This document shows positions 34,349-41,592 of a stretch of 64,000 bases of DNA, in pieces. The first letter of the stretch is position 1, and the number at the start of each line of letters is the position of its first letter. Source of the stretch: Flavobacterium sp. CECT 9288 (lineage in GTDB: Bacteria > Bacteroidota > Bacteroidia > Flavobacteriales > Flavobacteriaceae); contig NZ_OU957226.1 of the NCBI RefSeq assembly GCF_918731615.1, forward strand, positions 1,426,001-1,490,000. Reading direction: 5' to 3'. The translations under genes were made by a program, and so were the position numbers. Under the pieces are notes generated by a model. The model made no database searches. It was not told the DNA's origin and saw nothing but the letters and a program-made list of their open reading frames with translations.

Positions 34349-35572
34349 TTATTTAGATCGTTTTTCCTGCTGAACTAGTTTTTGCAACCACATGCAACCT
34401 GCAACGGCAAAAATCCCAAGTGTTCCCATAATGAACCAATTTGCTTGATAACCCCAACTGTCAATAATTTCCAAACCTGTTTTTGAACTGGCAATATGCG
34501 CTAAGCTAAAACTCATGGTAAACAAAGCCATATAGCGGCCCTCATGACCTTTTGGTGCTCTACTAAGGGCAAAGGAATTGGAGAAGGGAAATATAAACAT
34601 CTCGCCAAAAGTGATAAAAATAATACTAACCACTAAGATGCCAGCCCAAATATTAAGCAATAAAACGTAAAAACTAAGTGACATAAGTAAGGATCCCCAA
34701 AGGATTATCCTAAGTTTTTTGATATTTTTTCTTTGGCTAAAACTTACAATGGGCATTTCCAGAAAGAAAATTAAGAGACCATTTAGGGACAATAAAAGTC
34801 CGCTTTGAAACTCCGTTAATCCAAATTTTTCATTGTGATACAGCGGTAAAGTGGTGAAAAGTTGGAAAAATAAAACTGCAGTTATAAAGCATACAAAAAG
34901 AAAAATCCAAAATATTTTGTCTTTGAAAACTGATGCTGGAATCTCAGTTTCACTAGTGATGCTATTCAAATCGGATGGTTTTTTGCGTTCTTTTACGAGA
35001 AGTGTAAAAATTAAAATAGAAATGATACAAGAACTCCCATCAACCCAAAATAAGCCGCTATAGCCCATATTCATGATGATTAATCCTCCTAATGCTGGTC
35101 CTGCCGTAAAACCAAGGTTTACCGCAAGGCGCACTAATGTCAAGGCTCTGGTACGATTTTCAGGTTTTGCATAGGTAGCTAGTGAGACGTACATGGCGGG
35201 ACGAAACATATCAGCAACGGTCATGATCACAAACATTCCGGCACACAATCCCCAAAATGTTCTTATATATTGTACCATAAAAAGCAATAGTCCGCTAGTG
35301 AATAAGCTGAATATCATAATTTTGTAAAACCCTATTTTGTCTGATAATTTACCTCCCAACCAAGAGCCAAGCATGGATCCAAAGCCAAAAGCTACCATAA
35401 TCCAGCCCACTTGCGCGTAGGAGAAATGTAAATCCTCCTTTAAATATTTCGATAAAAAGGGAAGCACCATGGTTCCGGCACGATTAATAAAAGTAATTAA
35501 GGTAAGGATCCAAATTTCTCTGGTAAATCCTCTAAAATTATTGATGTAGCGTTGAAAAGCAGTTTGCAGCAT
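34349..35572 (-). CDS. MFS transporter
   Basis: A 407-residue major-facilitator permease with 12 predicted helices. The loop 2-3 motif GSWLGGKLSDKIGFYK near residue 75 and motif C-like GPALGGLII near 160 are typical of drug-efflux (DHA1) members. A long central cytoplasmic loop (residues 190-215) divides the halves. It is monocistronic, and a GC-rich palindrome follows it. The substrate is unknown; multidrug or sugar efflux are both possible. Confidence 0.85.
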   Translation of the reverse strand: MLQTAFQRYINNFRGFTREIWILTLITFINRAGTMVLPFLSKYLKEDLHFSYAQVGWIMVAFGFGSMLGSWLGGKLSDKIGFYKIMIFSLFTSGLLLFMVQYIRTFWGLCAGMFVIMTVADMFRPAMYVSLATYAKPENRTRALTLVRLAVNLGFTAGPALGGLIIMNMGYSGLFWVDGSSCIISILIFTLLVKERKKPSDLNSITSETEIPASVFKDKIFWIFLFVCFITAVLFFQLFTTLPLYHNEKFGLTEFQSGLLLSLNGLLIFFLEMPIVSFSQRKNIKKLRIILWGSLLMSLSFYVLLLNIWAGILVVSIIFITFGEMFIFPFSNSFALSRAPKGHEGRYMALFTMSFSLAHIASSKTGLEIIDSWGYQANWFIMGTLGIFAVAGCMWLQKLVQQEKRSK

Positions 35573-35610
35573 AAAGTAGTTTTGTGAGTTACAAATTTAC
35601 AATGTTTTTT

Positions 35611-35696
35611 AGGAGCTTTTTCCAGCTATTCGCTACAATCTTGTATTTTTTCTAAAGAAAAAAAATACAAGGATTTTCGCTGCTATCTGGGCTAAG
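35611..35696 (-). repeat. Dispersed palindromic element, copy C (inverted)
   Basis: Reads as the reverse of copies A and B: AGGAGC..., AGCTATTCGCTACAATCTTG, a central stem TGTATTTTTTCT/AGAAAAAAAATACA, AAGGATTTTCGCTG and CTATCTGGGCTA. It is located between the divergent MFS and DUF1684 genes. Confidence 0.7.
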
Positions 35697-35736
35697 GAAT
35701 AGGCTTTTCATGACGTTTCTTGCTCCTTAATTTTCG

Positions 35737-35767
35737 TTGTGGTATTGTAACTTTTACACTATTTTTG
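35737..35767 (+). promoter_or_regulatory. Promoter of the DUF1684 gene
   Basis: TTG (35737-35739), 20 bases, then TATTTTTG (35760-35767). It lies 16 bases before the TTG start codon, which supports that start. Confidence 0.6.
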
Positions 35768-35783
35768 CATAAAAATCAAACCA

Positions 35784-36386
35784 TTGAAAACTGCACTGAC
35801 CTTTTTTATTTGTTTACAACTCACTTTTGTTGTGGCACAAGAGTCCTATAATGCTAATGCGTTAACTCAGTTTCAACAAGAACTAAACGCGCAGTATTCA
35901 AACCCAGAAAAAAGTCCGCTCACGGCACAAGATCGAGCAGTTTTTAAATCTTTGGAATTTTTTCCTGCAAACCCAACTTATTTTGTGACTGCAAAATTAG
36001 TTAGAACACCTAGTGAGCAACCTTTTTTAATGAAAACATCAACCGATAGAAAACCAACGTACATTAAATACGGTGAAGTTTATTTTACTATGGATGGTCA
36101 AGAATTTAAGTTGAATGTATATCAAAATATGGAGTTGTCTAAAAAAAAGGAATACGTCAATTACTTATTTCTACCATTTTCGGATGTAACATCAGGTCAT
36201 GAAAGTTACCTTGGCGGGCGATACATAGATTTACAAATACCTGAGGGTGATGTTATAACAATAGATTTTAATAAGGCATACAATCCGTATTGTGCGTATA
36301 ATCCCGGTTATTCTTGTCCCTTAGTACCATTAGAAAATGATTTAAGTATAGCTATTAAGGCTGGTGTTAAAAAGTTTCATGACTAA
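35784..36386 (+). CDS. DUF1684 family exported protein (TTG start)
   Basis: 200 residues. The first codon is TTG at 35784: there is no in-frame ATG before the signal peptide KTALTFFICLQLTFVVAQ, and a promoter sits just upstream, so TTG is the likely start. The DUF1684 body includes the F-E-F-F-PANPTYFV region, a strand pair ending KEYVNYLFLPFSD, and the conserved FNKAYNPYCAYNPGYSCPL motif. That motif (NPyC-YN) is the best conserved part of the family and holds two cysteines. It is the first gene of a unit with tatD and tcdA. Function unknown. Confidence 0.85.
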   Translation: MKTALTFFICLQLTFVVAQESYNANALTQFQQELNAQYSNPEKSPLTAQDRAVFKSLEFFPANPTYFVTAKLVRTPSEQPFLMKTSTDRKPTYIKYGEVYFTMDGQEFKLNVYQNMELSKKKEYVNYLFLPFSDVTSGHESYLGGRYIDLQIPEGDVITIDFNKAYNPYCAYNPGYSCPLVPLENDLSIAIKAGVKKFHD

Positions 36387-37039
36387 TGGAATTTTTCAAT
36401 TTACATACGCATCACTTTACAAATCAATCTGGGATCCTAGAGTTGGTGAATCAATATCCTCATGAATTTGATGCGAAACTCCCTTTTTATTCTATCGGGA
36501 TTCATCCTTGGTATATCACAGAAGAACGTGTTGAGGCTGATTTAAAAATCATTGAAACACAATTACAACAATCTAATTGTCTTGCAGTAGGCGAATGTGG
36601 CCTGGATAAACGCATTGAAATCCCGCTAGAATTGCAGCAAGTGGTTTTTGAAAAGCAATTGCTTTTAGCACAAAAATTCAATAAACCAGTTGTCATTCAT
36701 TGTGTGGCTGCTTTTGATGAATTGATTGTCATTAAAAGAAAGCTCAACATCTCAGTTCCGATACTAATTCATGGATTTTCTAAAAATGCAATTGTAGCTA
36801 AGCAATTGTTAGAGCAGGGATTTTACCTTTCTTTTGGAAAATATTTATTGCGTAATCCAGCTTTAGAGTCGGTTTTTAAAAGCATTCCCCAAGAACGTTT
36901 TTTTCTAGAAACCGATACTGTTGCAGATGGGATAAAAGCCGTTTATGAACGTGCTGCCCAATACAAAGAAACCACAGTCGAAGAAATTCAAAAAATCATA
37001 AATAATAACTTTAGTACTGTTTTTGGAATTCAATTTTAA
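36386..37039 (+). CDS. TatD-family metal-dependent hydrolase
   Basis: A 217-residue amidohydrolase-fold protein, likely a DNase or a deoxyribonucleoside-related phosphohydrolase. Metal ligands are visible: HTHH at residues 7-10, Glu in GECGLDKRI, His in VVIHCVAAF, His in LIHGFSKN and Asp in LETDTVADG. It is somewhat shorter than TatD (about 260). Its start overlaps the upstream stop by one base. The next gene, tcdA, starts 41 bases downstream. Confidence 0.88.
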   Translation: MEFFNLHTHHFTNQSGILELVNQYPHEFDAKLPFYSIGIHPWYITEERVEADLKIIETQLQQSNCLAVGECGLDKRIEIPLELQQVVFEKQLLLAQKFNKPVVIHCVAAFDELIVIKRKLNISVPILIHGFSKNAIVAKQLLEQGFYLSFGKYLLRNPALESVFKSIPQERFFLETDTVADGIKAVYERAAQYKETTVEEIQKIINNNFSTVFGIQF

Positions 37040-37079
37040 TTGGATAGCATATAAACAATACACTTTTAAACATAAAAAA

Positions 37080-37793
37080 ATGGCAGAATGGACAGAAAGA
37101 GCAGAACTTTTATTTAAAAAAGAAGGTTTGGCTAATTTACAAAATGCAAACGTATTAGTAGTAGGATTAGGAGGCGTAGGCTCATTTGCTGCTGAATTTT
37201 TGGCGAGAGCCGGAGTAGGCAAAATGACAATTGTAGATGGGGATGTGGTAGATATTACCAATATTAACAGACAATTGCCTGCTTTGCACTCTACAGTTGG
37301 ACAACCAAAAATTATGATCGTTGGCGATAGATTGATGGATATTAACCCAGAATTGCAATTAACACGCGTGCAAGAATTTTTATCACCTGAGCGTGCTTTT
37401 GAGATTGTTACGGAGGAGTTTGATTATGTTTTGGATTGTATTGATAGTGTGACGCCAAAACTAAATTTAATCCTTGCAGCAAAACGCAAAAGAGTAAAAA
37501 TCATAAGCAGCATGGGCGCTGGTGGAAAAATGGAAGCCTCCAAAGTAAAAGTGACTGATATTACGAATACTGTAAATTGCTTTTTTGCCAAAACAATTCG
37601 CAGACGCTTGAAAGAGCTAAAAATAGATAAATTAAAAGTTGTTTTCTCCTCTGAAATTCAAGACGAATCTAGTTTAAGAATGACCGATGGCTCTAATTTT
37701 AAAAAATCGTTTTACGGAACTAACAGCTATATGCCTGGTTTGTTTGGGTTGTATGCCGCTGAAACGGTGATTCGTTATTTGATTAAAAAATAG
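37080..37793 (+). CDS. tcdA: tRNA threonylcarbamoyladenosine dehydratase
   Basis: 237 residues from MAEWTERAELLFKKEG; the frame extends 57 bases further upstream into tatD without support. This E1-like enzyme uses ATP to cyclise t6A37 of tRNAs to ct6A. The nucleotide-binding motif GLGGVGSFAAEFLARAGVG is at residues 21-39, with DxDxVDxTNxNRQ in VDGDVVDITNINRQ. The conserved SSMGAGGKMEASKVKVTDI and FCGTVSY-like tail (GTNSYMPGLFGL) fit TcdA. The product acts in the cytoplasm. Confidence 0.9.
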   Translation: MAEWTERAELLFKKEGLANLQNANVLVVGLGGVGSFAAEFLARAGVGKMTIVDGDVVDITNINRQLPALHSTVGQPKIMIVGDRLMDINPELQLTRVQEFLSPERAFEIVTEEFDYVLDCIDSVTPKLNLILAAKRKRVKIISSMGAGGKMEASKVKVTDITNTVNCFFAKTIRRRLKELKIDKLKVVFSSEIQDESSLRMTDGSNFKKSFYGTNSYMPGLFGLYAAETVIRYLIKK

Positions 37794-37864
37794 TAATGTC
37801 TTTTTTATGTCTGTATTCAATTATAATTAATTCATAACTAGTAATTCATAACTCATAATTTAAA

Positions 37865-38539
37865 ATGATACAAACAGTAATTTTTGATATGGATGGCGTA
37901 ATCGTAGATACAGAGCCGGTTCACCGCTACGCGTATTTCAAGCAATTTGAAGAGCTAAATATTGCTGTTACCGAGGAAATGTACACTTCATTTACAGGTT
38001 TTTCAACTAAAAATACATTCCAGAAATTAAAGGAACATTTTGATGTTGAAGCTGATGTTGAAACGTTAATTCAAAGGAAACGTTCCTTATTCAATGATGC
38101 TTTTGATCATAAAGAAGATTTAGAATTACTGAATGGTGTAGCGCATTTAATCAAAGATTTACATAGCAATGGTATACAATTGATTTTGGCGTCCTCAGCA
38201 TCAAAAGTTACCATAGAACGCGTTTTTAACAGGTTTAAGTTACACCATTATTTTTCACATGTAGTTAGTGGCGAAGATTTTCCACAATCAAAACCACATC
38301 CTGCCATATTTGAACATGCAGCAAGCCTTTCTATTGCCCCAAAAGAGAATTGCATTGTTATCGAAGATAGTACTAATGGCATTAAAGCAGCAAAAGACGC
38401 TGGACTTTTATGTATAGGATATGACAGCGAACATTCTATAAATCAAGATTTATCTCTTGCAGATGTTGTTATTCATCATTTTATGGAGCTTGACGCTACC
38501 ATTGTGAGTAAAATGGATTCTAAATTAAGGAATAATTAA
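37865..38539 (+). CDS. HAD-superfamily hydrolase (beta-phosphoglucomutase-like)
   Basis: A 224-residue subfamily IA HAD phosphatase. The nucleophile motif is FDMDGVIVDTEP (residues 6-17), motif II SS near residue 112 (LASSASK), motif III Lys in SKPHPAIF, and motif IV EDSTNGIKAA. The cap domain lies between 18 and 90. Likely substrates are sugar phosphates. It is 71 bases downstream of tcdA. Confidence 0.88.
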   Translation: MIQTVIFDMDGVIVDTEPVHRYAYFKQFEELNIAVTEEMYTSFTGFSTKNTFQKLKEHFDVEADVETLIQRKRSLFNDAFDHKEDLELLNGVAHLIKDLHSNGIQLILASSASKVTIERVFNRFKLHHYFSHVVSGEDFPQSKPHPAIFEHAASLSIAPKENCIVIEDSTNGIKAAKDAGLLCIGYDSEHSINQDLSLADVVIHHFMELDATIVSKMDSKLRNN

Positions 38540-38590
38540 CATTTAAGAAGTGCTGAATTTGTAAATTTGAATCTCATAAAATAAAAAACC

Positions 38591-39436
38591 ATGAAAAAAA
38601 TGATTATCGCGCTAGCCCTTTTTGTGGCTGGTTTTAGTGCCGAAGCACAATTAAGAACTCCTCAATCTAGTCCTAAAACTACTATAAATCAAGTGGTAGG
38701 ATTAACTGATGTTGAAATTACTTACTCAAGACCAAGTGCAAAAGGTAGAGTTGTTTTTGGAAATTTAATTCCGTTTGGTAAACTTTGGAGAACAGGTGCT
38801 AATGAAAATACCATAGTTTCGTTTAGTGATGATGTAGTAATTGATGGTAAAACATTAAAAAAAGGGAAATATTCATTATTTACTATTCCAAAAATTGAAA
38901 GTTGGGATGTTATTTTCTATAAAACGATTGACAATTGGGGAAATCCTGAGGAGTGGAAAGAAGAAAATGTGGCCTTAAAAACATCGGTTAAGCCAGAAAC
39001 ATTAAACAAAAGCGTAGAGACTTTTACAATAGGAGTGAGCGGTTTAGACAATAATTATGCTTTTCTAGAAATGTATTGGGAAAACTCTTATGCTGCAGTA
39101 AAGTTTGAAGTGCCTACTCAGCAAAAAGCAACAGCTAATATTGAAAAAGTTTTAGCTGGTCCATCTGCTGGGGATTATTTCTCTGCAGCTCAATTTTTGT
39201 TTCAATCTAATGGAGATGCTAACAAAGCATTGGCTCATGTTAACAAAGCATTAGACATGACAAAAGAAAAACCTTTTTGGTACAACAGATTAAAATCTTT
39301 GATTCAAGCAAAATTAGGCGATAAAAAAGGTGCTGTTGAAACTGCAAAAGCTTCTTTAGCAGCAGCAGAAATTGCAAAAAATCAAGATTATGTAAAAATG
39401 AATAAAGATAGTATTGCAGAGTGGAGTAAAAGCTAA
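38591..39436 (+). CDS. DUF2911 domain exported protein
   Basis: 281 residues with a signal peptide (MKKMIIALALFVAGFSAEAQ). The DUF2911 domain covers about 25-175 and shows the typical YSRPSAKGR, FGKLWRTGANENT, GKYSLFTIP and WDVIFYK motifs. The last 90 residues are helical and resemble TPR units (ALAHVNKALDM, GDKKGAVETAKASL). Secreted or periplasmic. The DUF2911 domain is common in Bacteroidota and has no proven function. Confidence 0.87.
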   Translation: MKKMIIALALFVAGFSAEAQLRTPQSSPKTTINQVVGLTDVEITYSRPSAKGRVVFGNLIPFGKLWRTGANENTIVSFSDDVVIDGKTLKKGKYSLFTIPKIESWDVIFYKTIDNWGNPEEWKEENVALKTSVKPETLNKSVETFTIGVSGLDNNYAFLEMYWENSYAAVKFEVPTQQKATANIEKVLAGPSAGDYFSAAQFLFQSNGDANKALAHVNKALDMTKEKPFWYNRLKSLIQAKLGDKKGAVETAKASLAAAEIAKNQDYVKMNKDSIAEWSKS

Positions 39437-39456
39437 AAAGCAAAACAAAATATTTT

Positions 39457-39493
39457 AAATCCCGAATTACCATGGTAGTTCGGGATTTTTTTT
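39457..39493 (+). terminator. Terminator of the DUF2911 gene
   Basis: AAATCCCGAA pairs with TTCGGGATTT and a T run follows. A second palindrome, TACCATGGTA, lies in the loop. Confidence 0.85.
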
Positions 39494-39675
39494 AGGTGAT
39501 AATCTTGGATTATGGGATTTTCAATAAGCTCCTTTCTTATTAAATAATCTGTTTATATTTTATTGCTCAACTTCATGTATTCAAGTTGAAAATTTGATAA
39601 AATCCATAATAGTAGTACTAAACTAAAATTTGCTGGCTCTCACTTTTATATTTATTATAGGAACGAATATTAAAT

Positions 39676-39724
39676 AAAAAATCTTATTCAGGTTTTAAAA
39701 CTATAAAACAAGAATAAGATTTTT
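39676..39724 (-). terminator. Terminator of the symporter operon
   Basis: AAAAATCTTATTC pairs with GAATAAGATTTTT around a 23-base loop, downstream of the symporter stop. Confidence 0.6.
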
Positions 39725-39744
39725 ATCAAGAATAAGCACAGTAT

Positions 39745-41472
39745 TTAGTGCGCTACTTCTTTTTGGGATTTTCTAAAAATTGTAAACTGAAACAGCAATG
39801 AAATCATTATAGTTAGCATGGCGCCAATAAAATTCAGCCATAAATAGCCTAATTTTTCCTGCCCGCTAGGATAGACATAAATAGCATAGTAAAAAATAAT
39901 AAAAATGGTGAGTTGGCTTAGCACTGCGCTATAAAAAATAGCTTTTGATTGTACTTTCTGGATGTAAAAACCAACCAAAAATATCCCTAAAACTGTTCCG
40001 TAAAATATTGATCCAATGATGTTTACGAGTTGTATTAAGTTTTCAAAAAGGGTCCCTACACAGGCAAATAGAATGGCAATTACTCCCCATAAAAGCGTAA
40101 AAAACTTGGTTGCATACAAATAATGTTTATCTGATTTTTCACCTTTTACATTTCTTTTATAAATATCGATTGCTGTTGTAGATGCTAAGGCATTAAGTCC
40201 TGAGGCAGTTGATGACATGGCTGCCGATATAATTACAGCCAATAATAACCCAATAAGACCTTTGGGCAAATAATTAAGAATAAAATGAAAAAACACATAA
40301 TCTTTATCGTTAGTTTCGCTAGTACCATCTGCTTTTAGAATGATTTCTTTGGCTTTGTCTCTTAAATCTTTTTCTTTATTAGATAATGCAACCAATTCTT
40401 TTCTCAATATAGGATTGTCATAATCTTGGTTAAGCTGATCAATATACAGTAAGTTGATTACTTTTTTATCTTCAGAAAGATCATTCAATTTTTGCTCTAA
40501 TGCGTTATACTCTCCTTTATAAACTGATTTTTCAATCAATGTTTTATTGTTTGGATTAAAATTTAAAGGCACCGGATTAAACTGAAAAAAGACAAAAACC
40601 ATGACACCTGTAAGTAATATGAAAAACTGCATTGGAACTTTTAAAAGTCCGTTCATGATAAGCCCCATTTGACTCTCTCTGACAGATTTTCCTGACAAGT
40701 ACCGACCTACTTGGGATTGATCTGTTCCAAAATAGGCTAAAGCCAAGAAAAAACCGCCTGTAATTCCACTCCAAAATGTATACTTTTCTTCGGGATCAAA
40801 GGAGAAATTGACAATATCCATTTTATCATTGGCACCCGCAATATGAAGTGCACTAGTAAAGGTCATGTCATTAGGTAAATAATAAAGGATTAGAAAAAAT
40901 GTGATAAACATTCCAGACATGATTACAAACATTTGCTGTTTTTGAGTCACATTAACCGCTTTTGTTCCTCCGGAAAACGTGTAAATAATCACTAAAACCC
41001 CAATGACAATATTCATGTAGGTGAGGTTCCAACCCAATATGGCTGATAAAATAATGGCAGGTGCATAAATGGTAAGACCCGTTCCAAGGCCCCTTTGAAA
41101 TAAAAATAAGATTGCAGCTAGTGAACGTGTTTTTAAATCAAATCTTTTTTCAAGATATTCATAAGCAGTGTACACTTTATACTTGTGGTACAACGGAATA
41201 AAGGTTACACAAATTATAACCATGGCAATAGGCAAACCAAAATAGAACTGCACAAAACCCATTCCGTCATGATAAGCCTGACCAGGTGTAGATAAAAAAG
41301 TAATTGCACTTGCTTGAGTTGCCATTACCGATAGTCCTACGACATACCACGGAGTTTCGTTATTACCAAGTATAAAATCTTCAACGTTTTTACTTCCTTT
41401 TGTTTTCCAAGCTCCGTAAACAACAATAAAAAGTAATGTAACAATTAGTATAATCCAGTCAAATAATTGCAT
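39745..41472 (-). CDS. Sodium:solute symporter (SSS family)
   Basis: A 575-residue membrane protein with about 13 helices of the LeuT-fold SSS family. A long soluble insertion (about residues 310-385, rich in Lys, Asp and Asn) separates helices 8 and 9 and is larger than in typical members. Motifs: GLSVMATQASAITFLSTPGQAYHDGMGFVQFYFG near residue 46 and SAAMSSTASGLNALASTTAIDIYKR near 412, the latter typical of Na+ site residues. It starts three bases after the stop of the 35-residue peptide gene and is the last gene of the operon. Confidence 0.92.
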   Translation of the reverse strand: MQLFDWIILIVTLLFIVVYGAWKTKGSKNVEDFILGNNETPWYVVGLSVMATQASAITFLSTPGQAYHDGMGFVQFYFGLPIAMVIICVTFIPLYHKYKVYTAYEYLEKRFDLKTRSLAAILFLFQRGLGTGLTIYAPAIILSAILGWNLTYMNIVIGVLVIIYTFSGGTKAVNVTQKQQMFVIMSGMFITFFLILYYLPNDMTFTSALHIAGANDKMDIVNFSFDPEEKYTFWSGITGGFFLALAYFGTDQSQVGRYLSGKSVRESQMGLIMNGLLKVPMQFFILLTGVMVFVFFQFNPVPLNFNPNNKTLIEKSVYKGEYNALEQKLNDLSEDKKVINLLYIDQLNQDYDNPILRKELVALSNKEKDLRDKAKEIILKADGTSETNDKDYVFFHFILNYLPKGLIGLLLAVIISAAMSSTASGLNALASTTAIDIYKRNVKGEKSDKHYLYATKFFTLLWGVIAILFACVGTLFENLIQLVNIIGSIFYGTVLGIFLVGFYIQKVQSKAIFYSAVLSQLTIFIIFYYAIYVYPSGQEKLGYLWLNFIGAMLTIMISLLFQFTIFRKSQKEVAH

Positions 41473-41475
41473 AGT

Positions 41476-41583
41476 TTAAGAGTATAATTTCATAATAAGA
41501 CAAAAAATGGCAATGTATATGGCATTTGCCACCAATACCCATGTGTAATTTTTTTTCCAAGTTTTTTGTTTCGGTGGTTCCAT
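41476..41583 (-). CDS. Small single-pass membrane peptide, 35 residues
   Basis: The frame encodes MEPPKQKTWKKNYTWVLVAN, then AIYIAIFCLIMKLYS. A basic N-terminus is followed by one transmembrane helix of about 20 residues, so the N-terminus is likely inside. It fits exactly between the PIG-L stop (9 bases upstream) and the symporter start (3 bases downstream). I recall the same short sequence pattern before SSS symporters in other Flavobacteriia. It is probably a symporter subunit or regulator; this is inference from position. Confidence 0.75.
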   Translation of the reverse strand: MEPPKQKTWKKNYTWVLVANAIYIAIFCLIMKLYS

Positions 41584-41592
41584 AGTTATGAA

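Larger units (their letters stand above)
39437..39744. other. Convergent spacer with two terminators
   Basis: 308 bases without a gene. The left end holds AAATCCCGAA/TTCGGGATTT (39457-39493), terminating the DUF2911 gene. The right end holds AAAAATCTTATTC/GAATAAGATTTTT (39676-39724), terminating the symporter operon. I see nothing else in the middle. Confidence 0.7.
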
